NCBI RefSeq assembly: GCF_900107925.1
Contig: NZ_FNUJ01000001.1
Span: forward strand, 1,240,001-1,304,000
Length of the DNA stretch: 64,000 bases
From: Amycolatopsis pretoriensis
GTDB taxonomy: Bacteria > Actinomycetota > Actinomycetes > Mycobacteriales > Pseudonocardiaceae
Direction: 5' to 3'
Under the pieces are notes generated by a model, which had not been told where the DNA came from, searched no databases, and saw only the letters and a list, made by a program, of their open reading frames with translations. Within the stretch, counting starts at the first letter, position 1, and each line of letters starts with the position of its first letter. Shown one piece after another: positions 57,303 through 64,000 of this stretch. The translations under genes and the position numbers were made by a program.

Positions 57303-57967
57303 GCCTCGTGGAAGCCGTCGGCCTGCGCCGCAGCTTCGCCCACCCCAGCGGCGACATCGAAGTCCTGCGCGGCCTCGAACTGCGCGTCGGCGCCGGCGAG
57401 CTCGTCACCGTCTCCGGCCGCTCCGGTTCCGGCAAGAGCGCCCTGCTGGCCCTGCTCTGCGGGTTCGACTCCCCCGACTCCGGCTGCGTCCTGCTCGACG
57501 GCGTTCCCATCAGCGGCGCCCCGCCCTGGCACACCTGCGCCGTCCTGCCCCAGGCCCTCGGCCTGGCCAACGAGCTCACCATCGCCGAAAACGTCGCCCT
57601 GCCGCTGCGGCTGCGCTCCGACGTCCCCCGCCCGTCCGCCGCGGTCATCCAGGACCGCGTCACCGAACTGCTCGACGAACTGGGCATCGGCGACCTCGGC
57701 GACCGTTACCCCCTCGAAGTGTCGTTCGGCCAGCAGCAGCGGGTGGCCCTGGCCCGCGCGGTCGCCGGCCGCCCCCGCGTCCTGCTCACCGACGAACCCA
57801 CCGCCCACCTCGACGCGGGCAGCACGCCAAGGGTGCTGCGGCTGCTGCGCCGCTGCGCCGAAGAAGGAGCCGCGGTCATCGTCGCCACCCACGACGACGA
57901 GGTCCACCGCATCGCCGACCGCCGCGTCCGCCTCCTCGACGGCGTCCTCACCGCCCTGCTGGACTAA
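57299..57967 (+). CDS. ABC transporter ATP-binding protein 2
   Basis: Second ATPase of the exporter, 222 residues. Walker A is VSGRSGSGKSALLALLCG, Walker B VLLTDEPTAHLDAGSTPRVL and the switch His is in VIVATHDDEVHRIADRRV. The signature motif is altered: where LSGGQ is expected it reads LEVSFGQQQRVALARAVAGR, so the first Gly of the motif is Phe. Subunit 1 has a normal signature, so one of the two ATP sites may be degenerate. The GTG at 57299 overlaps the preceding stop. Confidence 0.92.
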   Translation: MSLVEAVGLRRSFAHPSGDIEVLRGLELRVGAGELVTVSGRSGSGKSALLALLCGFDSPDSGCVLLDGVPISGAPPWHTCAVLPQALGLANELTIAENVALPLRLRSDVPRPSAAVIQDRVTELLDELGIGDLGDRYPLEVSFGQQQRVALARAVAGRPRVLLTDEPTAHLDAGSTPRVLRLLRRCAEEGAAVIVATHDDEVHRIADRRVRLLDGVLTALLD

Positions 57968-58052
57968 CCGATCAGGAATCGAGAAGCGCTGGTCAACGGG
58001 CCGCGAATAGCGTGGATCCCGTACCGCACCAACGACTTCAGGAGCACCGACG

Positions 58053-58388
58053 ATGAGCACCCAGGGGATCAAGACCGTTCTGCACCCCGTCACCGACCTG
58101 GCCGCCGCCAAGGCCGTCTACACCGTGCTGCTCGGCATCGAGCCGCAGGCCGACTCGCCCTACTACGTCGGGTACGACGCCGGGGGCCAGCACATCGGCC
58201 TGGTCCCGAACAGCGGCACGACCGCCCCGGTCGCCTACTGGGAGGTCGCCGACATCCACGGCAAGCTCGCCGAGGTCACCGCGGCCGGCGCGAAGGTGAA
58301 CGAAGAGCCGAAGAACGTCGGCAACGGCCGCCTCGTGGCCACCTTCACCGACGCCGACGGCAACGTCCTCGGCCTCCTGCAGGACTAA
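58053..58388 (+). CDS. VOC (glyoxalase-like) family protein
   Basis: Small vicinal-oxygen-chelate protein of 111 residues. It shows the paired beta-alpha-beta modules: TVLHPVTDLAAAKAVYTVLL, YYVGYDAGGQHIGLVPNSG, VAYWEVADIHGKLAEVTAAG and VATFTDADGNVLGLLQD. AGGAG lies 8 bases before the ATG. Substrate unknown. It overlaps the convergent SDR gene by 4 bases. Confidence 0.9.
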   Translation: MSTQGIKTVLHPVTDLAAAKAVYTVLLGIEPQADSPYYVGYDAGGQHIGLVPNSGTTAPVAYWEVADIHGKLAEVTAAGAKVNEEPKNVGNGRLVATFTDADGNVLGLLQD

Positions 58389-59224
58389 CCCAGAGCGGTG
58401 GCCCGGCTGACCTCTTCCCAGGCGGCCAGGTCCGCCGCGAGCGCCCGGTGCTGGCCGCGGATCGCCTCCACGGCGTCCGCGCCCAGCGCCAGGTGCAGCG
58501 GCGCGTCCGCATCGCCGACCGCGCGGACGATCGCCGCGGCCGCCTTCGCCGGGTCACCGGGCTGCGTGCCGTCCATCGAATCGACCGCGTCCCGCGTACC
58601 CGACGTCGACACCGCATAGGCGTCGATCGACCGCGAACGGTGCATCCGCCCACCCCCGAACTCCGTCCGGAACGCCCCCGGCTCCACGATCAGCACCCGC
58701 ACCCCGAACGGCGCCACCTCCACCGCCAGCGCCTCCGAAATGCCCTCCAGCGCGTACTTCGTCGCGCAATAAGCGCCATACCCCGGCGGGGCCAGCTGAC
58801 CACCCATCGAACTGATCTGCACGACCGTCCCGCTGCCCTGCGCCCGCAGGTGCGGCAGCACCGCCTTCGTCACCGCGACCGCGCCGAAGAACATCACCTC
58901 CATCAACGCCCGCAGCTCCTCCATCGTCAGCTCCTCGACCGCACCGACCGAACCGTTGCCCGCGTTGTTCACCACGACGTCGATCCGGCCGAACTCCTCG
59001 AGCGCCGTCTTCACCGCCGCGTCGACCTGCCCGGCATCGGTCACGTCCAGCGCCGCGGTCCGGACCCGGTCCCCACCCCGCTCCCGCACCCCGTCCAGCG
59101 TCTCCGGCCGGCGCGCCGTCGCCAGCACCCGGTCACCCGCCGCCAGCGCGGCCAGCGCGATCTCCCGGCCGAACCCGGCCGAGCACCCGGTGATCAGCCA
59201 CACGCGACCGTCGGTGTTCGTCAT
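58385..59224 (-). CDS. Short-chain dehydrogenase/reductase
   Basis: Classical SDR of 279 residues. The NAD(P)-binding motif is WLITGCSAGFGREIALAALA, then NNAGNGSVGAVEEL and the catalytic triad ISSMGGQLAPPGYGAYCATK with Tyr-x-x-x-Lys, followed by PGAFRTEFGGG. An Arg after strand 2 (ATARRPETL) suggests NADP preference. GGGAGGAACG precedes the ATG at 59224; a longer start at 59278 lacks support. It is divergent from the LysR regulator (99-base gap), which probably controls it. Confidence 0.92.
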   Translation of the reverse strand: MTNTDGRVWLITGCSAGFGREIALAALAAGDRVLATARRPETLDGVRERGGDRVRTAALDVTDAGQVDAAVKTALEEFGRIDVVVNNAGNGSVGAVEELTMEELRALMEVMFFGAVAVTKAVLPHLRAQGSGTVVQISSMGGQLAPPGYGAYCATKYALEGISEALAVEVAPFGVRVLIVEPGAFRTEFGGGRMHRSRSIDAYAVSTSGTRDAVDSMDGTQPGDPAKAAAAIVRAVGDADAPLHLALGADAVEAIRGQHRALAADLAAWEEVSRATALG

Positions 59225-59323
59225 CTTCGCGTTCCTCCCAGTGGATTCCGTCCCCACCATCCTGGGGACGATCACCACCGCACCGCCAACACCGATCCCC
59301 TGCCGCGGCTACAGTCAGAGCCT

Positions 59324-60226
59324 GTGACCCCCGAGCTCCGGCAGCTGCGCTACTTCGTCGCCGTCGCCGACGAAACCAGCTTCACCCGCGCCGCGGCCGG
59401 CCTCCACATCGCCCAGCAATCCCTCTCCCAGCAGATCACCGTCCTCGAACGCGCCCTCGGCACCCGCCTCTTCGACCGCGACCCCCGCGGCACCCGCCTC
59501 ACCGCCGTCGGCGAGCTCTTCCTCCCCGAGGCCCGCGCCGTCCTCGCCCGCGCCGACGAAGCCGTCGCCACCCTCGGCCGCGCCCTGCGCGGCGAAATCG
59601 GCACCGCTCGGCTCGCGTTCCTCACCACCACCGCCAACTACCTGCTGCCCCCGATCCTGCGCGCGGTCCGCGAGCGCTACCCCGGCCTCACCGTCACGAC
59701 CGCCGAAGCCCCGATCGCCGAACTCGTCGACGGCCTGCGCGAAGGCCGGTTCGACCTCGCCTTCACCCGCCCACCCCTCGTCGACGACCTCGCCACCCGC
59801 ACCCTGCTCACCGAAGAGGTCTGCGCCGTCCTCCCCGCCGACCACCCGCTCGCTGACCGCACCTCGCTGAAACTGGCCGACCTCGCCGACGAACCCTGGG
59901 TCCTCACCCCACGCGGCAGCTGGGAACCCTGGCACCGCGGCTACGACACCGACTTCGCCGCCGCCGGCTACACCCCCCGTGTCGTCCAGCGCGCCACCAC
60001 CGTGCAGGGCCTGCTCGGCCTCGTCGCCGCCGGCGTCGGCGTCACCCGGCTCACCCGCTCCTCGCACAGCCTGCGCCGCACCGGAGTCGCGTTCGTCCCC
60101 CTCACCGGCGACCTCGCCCGCACCGAACTCGCCTGGCTACCCGGCCACGACAACCCCGCGATCCCGGTGATCACCGAACTCGCCGTCGAACTGGCCGCCA
60201 CCACCGACTTGACCGAAGCCGGCTGA
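59324..60226 (+). CDS. LysR-family transcriptional regulator
   Basis: LysR regulator of 300 residues. The helix-turn-helix spans about 3-62 (LRQLRYFVAVADETSFTRAA; LHIAQQSLSQQITVLERALG; TRLFDRDPRGTRLTAVGELF). The periplasmic-binding-like effector domain covers 90-290 (RLAFLTTTANYLLPPILRAV; ELVDGLREGRFDLAFTRPPL; AVLPADHPLADRTSLKLADL). The GTG at 59324 gives the standard N-terminus. As is usual for the family, the divergent SDR gene is the likely target. Confidence 0.93.
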   Translation: MTPELRQLRYFVAVADETSFTRAAAGLHIAQQSLSQQITVLERALGTRLFDRDPRGTRLTAVGELFLPEARAVLARADEAVATLGRALRGEIGTARLAFLTTTANYLLPPILRAVRERYPGLTVTTAEAPIAELVDGLREGRFDLAFTRPPLVDDLATRTLLTEEVCAVLPADHPLADRTSLKLADLADEPWVLTPRGSWEPWHRGYDTDFAAAGYTPRVVQRATTVQGLLGLVAAGVGVTRLTRSSHSLRRTGVAFVPLTGDLARTELAWLPGHDNPAIPVITELAVELAATTDLTEAG

Positions 60227-60235
60227 ACCGTCCCG

Positions 60236-60400
60236 CTGACACCCGAAGTTGTTCGACAAGCCCATTTCGTACTCCCCGGCGCCGCAGCCACGACTCACCG
60301 CGACGGCGTCCAGGTCGGCTACCCCTCACCGATGATCTTCGGCGGCCGCGAACTCCCGGTCGAGCTCGTCCCCCACCGAACCGCCGCCCGCACGGCGTGA
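60236..60400 (+). pseudogene. Possible C-terminal gene remnant
   Basis: A frame without a usable ATG or GTG reads RQAHFVLPGAAATTHRDGVQ, VGYPSPMIFGGRELPVELVP and HRTAARTA before a TGA at 60398-60400. It has coding-like codon use and could be the tail of a deleted gene between the lysR-type and hydrolase genes. No family is recognised. Confidence 0.25.
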
Positions 60401-60449
60401 TCGGCAACGCACCCCCGGCCTCGCCACCCCATCCGTAGAATCGACGACG

Positions 60450-61529
60450 ATGCGACGTCTCAAGTGGTACTGGGGGGCCCTGGTCCTCGCCTGCGTGGCC
60501 CTGCTGGCCGGCTTCTTCGTCTTCTTCGGCTCCGAAAGCCAACCCGGCCGCCCCCAGCCCCGCCAAGGCCCACCCGGCACCGGCCCCCTCACCGTCGTCG
60601 CGATGGGCGACAGCACCGTCTCCGGCGAAGGCGCCGGCCAATACACCCCCGCCACCAACGGCCAGGGCGGCAACTGGTGCCACCGCTCACCCAACGCCTT
60701 CGTCGACAAGATCGCCGTCCCCGGCATCACCGCCCACGTCAACCTCGGCTGCTCCGGCGCCCCCGCCGAACAGGTCGCCCTCGGCGACGTCAAGCAGTGG
60801 ACCGAACCGTCGCAGGCCCGGCAACTGGCCGCACTCGTCAAGGACCACCGCGTCGCCGCCGTCGTCATCGCGGTCGGCGCCAACGACGAACCCAAGTTTT
60901 CCAACCAGGTCACCGAATGCTTCAAAGCGTGGTTCAACCCCGGCGGCCCGGCGTGCAGCACCGCGCTCAAGCAGAGCTGGCAGTCCAAAGTGGACGCCAT
61001 GGTCCCGAAGGTCGCCACCGCCGTCTCCGACGTCAAGAAGGTGCTGGCCGCCGCCGGGTACGTGCCCGCCGACTACCAGCTGATCCTGCAGTCCTACGCC
61101 GCCCCGATCGGCCCCGACCTCCCCGAAGACCTGCGCAGCCTCAACGGCTGCCCGTTCCGGGTCGAAGACCTGCGCTGGATCTCCCAGACCGGCATCGGCG
61201 TCCTGTCGGCGGGCCTCAAGGCGGCCGCCCAGCAGACCGGCGCCCGGTTCCTCGACCTGGCCAAGGCCGGCGTCAAGCACGAGGCGTGCAGCGGCGGCGC
61301 GAACCCGGCCACGGAGTGGTTCACGCGCTTGACGCTCCAGCTGGCGGACCTCGGCCAAGCGGAACGAGCGGGGCACGCGCTGCAGGAGTCGTTCCACCCC
61401 AACGCGGCCGGCCACACGGCGATCGCGAACTGCGTCACCGAGTTCATCGCCGCGCGCGAAGGCAACGCCTCCTGCCTGGCGGGCGCCGACGGCAAGCTCC
61501 ACCCGGCCCCGGAGGTCGTGGCCCGCTGA
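60450..61529 (+). CDS. Secreted or anchored SGNH/GDSL hydrolase
   Basis: Esterase-fold enzyme of 359 residues. It has an N-terminal hydrophobic segment (WGALVLACVALLAGFFVFFG, 8-27) without an evident cleavage site, so it may be a signal anchor. Block I is VVAMGDSTVSGEG with the nucleophile Ser, the Gly block lies around NLGCSGAPAEQ, block III is VIAVGANDEPKF and block V is ESFHPNAAGHTAI with the catalytic His. Six or more Cys suggest disulfides outside the cell. The substrate could be a wall polymer or a lipid ester. Confidence 0.9.
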   Translation: MRRLKWYWGALVLACVALLAGFFVFFGSESQPGRPQPRQGPPGTGPLTVVAMGDSTVSGEGAGQYTPATNGQGGNWCHRSPNAFVDKIAVPGITAHVNLGCSGAPAEQVALGDVKQWTEPSQARQLAALVKDHRVAAVVIAVGANDEPKFSNQVTECFKAWFNPGGPACSTALKQSWQSKVDAMVPKVATAVSDVKKVLAAAGYVPADYQLILQSYAAPIGPDLPEDLRSLNGCPFRVEDLRWISQTGIGVLSAGLKAAAQQTGARFLDLAKAGVKHEACSGGANPATEWFTRLTLQLADLGQAERAGHALQESFHPNAAGHTAIANCVTEFIAAREGNASCLAGADGKLHPAPEVVAR

Positions 61530-61621
61530 GGCCCTGTCTCGTCGAGGCTTTTTTGGACGTGCGGTGCTACCTACCAGTGCAGTTTTTCCAAAATTGCCGG
61601 TCGGTATAGGGCGTTATACAC

Positions 61622-61921
61622 CTAAAGATCGAGGGCGGCTCGCAACGCGATGTCGATGCGTTCCTGGACGTCCTGGTCGATCTCGGCCAGGCGCTCGTCG
61701 AACCACGGCCGGTAGAGCCGGGTGAGGTTGAGCGTCGACACCCAGTACCGGGCGTCGATCGCCACGCCGAGGATGTCCATCGGGTCGCGTTCGAGGAGTT
61801 CCGTGCCGAGCAGCCAGGGGCGCTCGGACTCGTTCACCCCGTCCGAGGACAGCAGCACGACGGTGCGCTGCCGGGCCGGTTCGGTCGGGGGGTGGTACGT
61901 CCAGACTTCACCCCTGCGCAC
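61622..61921 (-). CDS. Type II toxin, MazF/PemK-like
   Basis: Protein of 99 residues that begins MRRGEVWTYHPPTEPARQRT and VVLLSSDGVNESERPWLLGT, the first strands of the MazF/PemK RNase fold; the rest is divergent (VAIDARYWVSTLNLTRLYRP) and ends in helices. It starts with GTG inside the end of the antitoxin gene (14-base overlap). The gene order antitoxin then toxin and the overlap support a TA module. Confidence 0.78.
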   Translation of the reverse strand: MRRGEVWTYHPPTEPARQRTVVLLSSDGVNESERPWLLGTELLERDPMDILGVAIDARYWVSTLNLTRLYRPWFDERLAEIDQDVQERIDIALRAALDL

Positions 61922-62132
61922 GCAGATCCTTCTCGGCCGCGGTCAGCTCGGCCTCGTCCGATTCCGCGACGGCCGGTTCCGGCTTCTGCGGGGTGTAACC
62001 CGTGCGAACCGCCTCGCGCCTGGCCGCCTTCGACAGCCAGGACGAGACCGAGATTCCGTGGGCTTTCGCGGCTCGTTCGGCGAATTCCAGCGCGCCGCTG
62101 TCCAGCGAAAGGGTGACCTTACGTGTTGCCAT
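61908..62132 (-). CDS. Antitoxin, ribbon-helix-helix type
   Basis: Protein of 74 residues. The N-terminus RKVTLSLDSGALEFAERAAK followed by AHGISVSSWLSKAARREA is a ribbon-helix-helix DNA-binding pattern; the acidic tail (PAVAESDEAELTAAEKDLR) is the probable toxin-binding part. AAAAGG lies just before the ATG, and the unit is likely autoregulated. It overlaps the toxin gene by 14 bases. Confidence 0.82.
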   Translation of the reverse strand: MATRKVTLSLDSGALEFAERAAKAHGISVSSWLSKAARREAVRTGYTPQKPEPAVAESDEAELTAAEKDLRAQG

Positions 62133-62178
62133 ACCTTTTACCGTACCAGCGCCCCGGCGGCCGGGCGGAGCGCCGGCG

Positions 62179-62634
62179 TCAGAACGTCGGCGAACGTCCC
62201 TCGAACGGCGTAGAGAGCACCACCGTCGTCCGCGTCGACACCTTCGCGGCCTCGCGGATCCGGCGCAGCAGGTCCTCCAGCGCGAGCGGCGACTGGACGC
62301 GCACCAGCAGGATGTAGGACTCGTCGCCGGCCACCGAGTAGCAGGACTCGATCTCCTTGATGTGCTGGATCCGCTGCGGGTAGTCGTCCGGCGCGGCCGG
62401 GTCGTTGGGCGTCAGCGAGATCAGCGCCGTCAGCGGCAGGCCGATCTGCTCGCCGTCGAGCCGCGCGGTGTAGCCGAGGATGACCCCGCGCTGCTCGAGG
62501 CGGCGCACCCGCTGGTGCACCGCCGACACCGACAGCCCGACGCGCTCGGCGAGGTCGGTGAAGCTGCGCCGCCCGTCGGCCGCGAGCTCCTGGACGATCG
62601 ACTGGTCCAGCGGCTCCAGGCCGCCGGGCGTCAT
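62179..62634 (-). CDS. Lrp/AsnC-family transcriptional regulator
   Basis: Regulator of 151 residues. The helix-turn-helix (about 6-55) reads PLDQSIVQELAADGRRSFTD, LAERVGLSVSAVHQRVRRLE and QRGVILGYTARLD. The AsnC/RAM ligand domain follows (HIKEIESCYSVAGDESYILL; VQSPLALEDLLRRIREAAKV; TRTTVVLSTPFEGR). The ATG overlaps the stop of the M24 peptidase gene (ATGA), so the two are translated together; an amino-acid-sensing role tied to peptide use is plausible. Confidence 0.93.
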   Translation of the reverse strand: MTPGGLEPLDQSIVQELAADGRRSFTDLAERVGLSVSAVHQRVRRLEQRGVILGYTARLDGEQIGLPLTALISLTPNDPAAPDDYPQRIQHIKEIESCYSVAGDESYILLVRVQSPLALEDLLRRIREAAKVSTRTTVVLSTPFEGRSPTF

Positions 62635-63773
62635 GCGTCCAGCACGACGAGCTCGTGCGGCTGGTTGTTGACGGACTCGACGCCGTCTTCGGTGACGATG
62701 ACGATGTCCTCGATCCGGGCGCCCCACCGGCCCGGCTGGTAGATGCCCGGCTCGACGCTGAAGGCCATGCCCGGCTCCAGCGGCAGCGCGTTGCCGGCGA
62801 TGATGTACGGCTCCTCGTGCACGTCCAGGCCGATGCCGTGGCCGGTGCGGTGGATGAAGTACTCGCCGAACCCGGCCTCGGCGATGACGTCGCGCGCGGC
62901 CGCGTCGACGGCCTCGGCCGTGACGCCCGGCTTGACCGCGGCCACCGCGGCGGCCTGGGCGCGCTGCAGCACCGCGTAGGTCTCGTCAACGTCGGCGTCA
63001 CGCGGGGTGCCGACGGCGTAGGTGCGGGTGGAGTCGGAGTTGTAGCCGGCCGGCAGCGGGCCGCCGATGTCGACGACCACGACGTCACCCCGCTCGATGA
63101 CGCGGCCGGAGACGTCGTGGTGCGGGCTGGCGCCGTTCGGGCCGGACCCGACGATCACGAAGTCGGCCCGGTCGTGGCCCTCCTCGACGATGGCCGCGGC
63201 GATGTCGGCGCCGACCTCGGCCTCGGTGCGGCCGGGCCGCAGCCACTCGTGGACGCGGGCGTGCACGCGGTCGATCGCCGCGCCGGCGTCCCGCAGCGAC
63301 GCGATCTCGGCGGCGTCCTTGCGCATCCGCAGCTCGCGCACGACCGGGCCGGCCAGGGTCTGCTCGGCGGTCCCGAGCGCCGAGCGCAGGGCGAGGACGT
63401 GCAAAGCCGGGGTGAAGTCGCTGACGGCGACCCGCCCGGGCTTGCCGAGCCGGTCCGCGACGAGCTTGTAGGGGTCGTCGCCGTCGACCCAGGTGAGCAG
63501 TTCGACGCCGAGCTCGTCGGTGGGGACGTCGGCGTAGCCGAGCGCCTCCAGCTTCGGCACGACGAGCGCGGGCGCGCCGTCGGCCGGGACGACGAGGGTG
63601 GTGAGCCGCTCGAACGACCCGCCGGCCTGGCCGATGAGGTACCGCAGATCGGACCCGGGCGCGATCAGCAGGGCATCGGTGTCCGCGGCGGCCGCGGCGG
63701 CGCGGGCGCGGTCGAGACGAGCCCGGAGGGCGGCGGCGTCGGGGGCGGGCGTGTGGAGGGAACGGCGCGACAT
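62631..63773 (-). CDS. M24 family metallopeptidase, Xaa-Pro aminopeptidase-like
   Basis: Aminopeptidase P/prolidase-type enzyme of 380 residues. An N-terminal creatinase-like domain (about 15-140; LLIAPGSDLRYLIGQAGGSF) precedes the pita-bread catalytic domain. All five metal ligands are visible: Asp in VVVVDIGGPL, Asp in YNSDSTRTY, His in HRTGHGIGLDVHEEP, Glu in FSVEPGIYQPG and Glu in ARIEDIVIVTEDG. It releases N-terminal residues from peptides with proline at position 2, or splits X-Pro dipeptides. The ATG at 63773 is used because upstream codons encode Pro/Arg-rich sequence. Confidence 0.94.
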   Translation of the reverse strand: MSRRSLHTPAPDAAALRARLDRARAAAAAADTDALLIAPGSDLRYLIGQAGGSFERLTTLVVPADGAPALVVPKLEALGYADVPTDELGVELLTWVDGDDPYKLVADRLGKPGRVAVSDFTPALHVLALRSALGTAEQTLAGPVVRELRMRKDAAEIASLRDAGAAIDRVHARVHEWLRPGRTEAEVGADIAAAIVEEGHDRADFVIVGSGPNGASPHHDVSGRVIERGDVVVVDIGGPLPAGYNSDSTRTYAVGTPRDADVDETYAVLQRAQAAAVAAVKPGVTAEAVDAAARDVIAEAGFGEYFIHRTGHGIGLDVHEEPYIIAGNALPLEPGMAFSVEPGIYQPGRWGARIEDIVIVTEDGVESVNNQPHELVVLDA

Positions 63774-63867
63774 GAGGGCGAGCCTAGTGGGGCGCCCGCG
63801 GCGGCCGGGCGGCGTGGGGCCACGACATGCCGGGCCGGGTGACGCACCTCCCCTCACCGGCGTTCAG

Positions 63868-63918
63868 CCGTGAATGGCACATTGCCGGACGTGAAGTCCC
63901 TCGATGTGCCATTCACGG
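63868..63918. repeat. 15-bp inverted repeat with 21-bp spacer in intergenic DNA
   Basis: CCGTGAATGGCACAT (63868-63882) and ATGTGCCATTCACGG (63904-63918) are exact reverse complements. The element sits about 95 bases upstream of the M24 gene and has an internal near-repeat GTGAAGTCC. It could be a dispersed extragenic palindrome, a bidirectional terminator without T tracts, or a regulator site. It does not encode protein. The rest of 63774-64000 shows no gene. Confidence 0.65.
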
Positions 63919-64000
63919 ACTTCCGGTCACCGCTCCCCTCCCCCGCCACCGAGCGTCGCGCACCCTGTCGCCCCGCTCGGCGTGGCAGGCTGTGCGGGTG

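Noticed and set aside
61530..61621. T-rich stretch after the SGNH hydrolase gene as terminator
   Set aside because: There are T runs but no convincing stem immediately before them.

Overview
The window is very GC-rich, uses many GTG starts, has tightly packed genes with ATGA/GTGA overlaps, and carries actinobacterial markers: RbpA, an Lnt-Ppm pair, an Rpf-type transglycosylase, and a contractile-injection locus of the Streptomyces/Amycolatopsis kind. It is best read as the chromosome of a filamentous actinomycete, probably a pseudonocardial genus such as Amycolatopsis; the genus is inferred. I saw no rRNA, tRNA, insertion sequence, prophage capsid gene or CRISPR array. No gene-free gap exceeds 300 bases.

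Region 1 (1-15.6 kb) is mostly core and housekeeping: a GDPD phosphodiesterase cut by the window edge, a secreted Rpf-like transglycosylase, an Atg22-type MFS carrier, thymidine kinase, rbpA behind a SigR-type promoter, an ECF sigma factor, a DHFR-like reductase, NudK, a DeoR regulator, a minus-strand group (amidohydrolase, lnt, ppm1, PIG-L deacetylase), a KamA-like radical SAM enzyme and a membrane glycosyltransferase.

Region 2 (15.8-44.2 kb) is the main find: a complete extracellular-type contractile injection system (eCIS) locus. Three regulators (histidine kinase, response regulator, LuxR protein with a degenerate receiver) precede it. The structural operon runs leftwards: sheath, tube, assembly protein, DUF6760, a 930-residue VSRA-repeat protein, second tube protein, LysM protein, VgrG spike, PAAR tip, gp25, baseplate J and tail protein I. 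It continues into a zinc-ribbon membrane protein, a secreted TolB/VWA protein and a membrane protein with NEW3-like domains. Facing it are a 1032-residue candidate effector with a polymorphic-toxin-like tail and a probable immunity gene, followed by a DUF4157 protein, the AAA+ ATPase and the DUF4255 protein. Four copies of a palindrome TGCCCG-WW-CGGGCA (plus one degenerate copy) lie in non-coding gaps upstream of genes of this locus and point to one shared regulator.

Region 3 (44.2-52 kb) holds a stand-alone EVE-like protein, a probably frameshifted small gene, then a catabolic cluster (amidohydrolase, IclR regulator, CaiB CoA-transferase, citryl-CoA lyase-like protein, intradiol dioxygenase, MDR oxidoreductase). 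Two identical GTCCG-N5-CGGAC sites flank the iclR gene.

Region 4 (52-64 kb) contains a secreted GH18 chitinase with two DasR-like sites, a two-ATPase ABC exporter with an FtsX-like permease, a VOC protein, an SDR, a LysR regulator, a secreted SGNH hydrolase, a toxin-antitoxin pair, an AsnC regulator coupled to an M24 peptidase, and a long inverted repeat at the right end.
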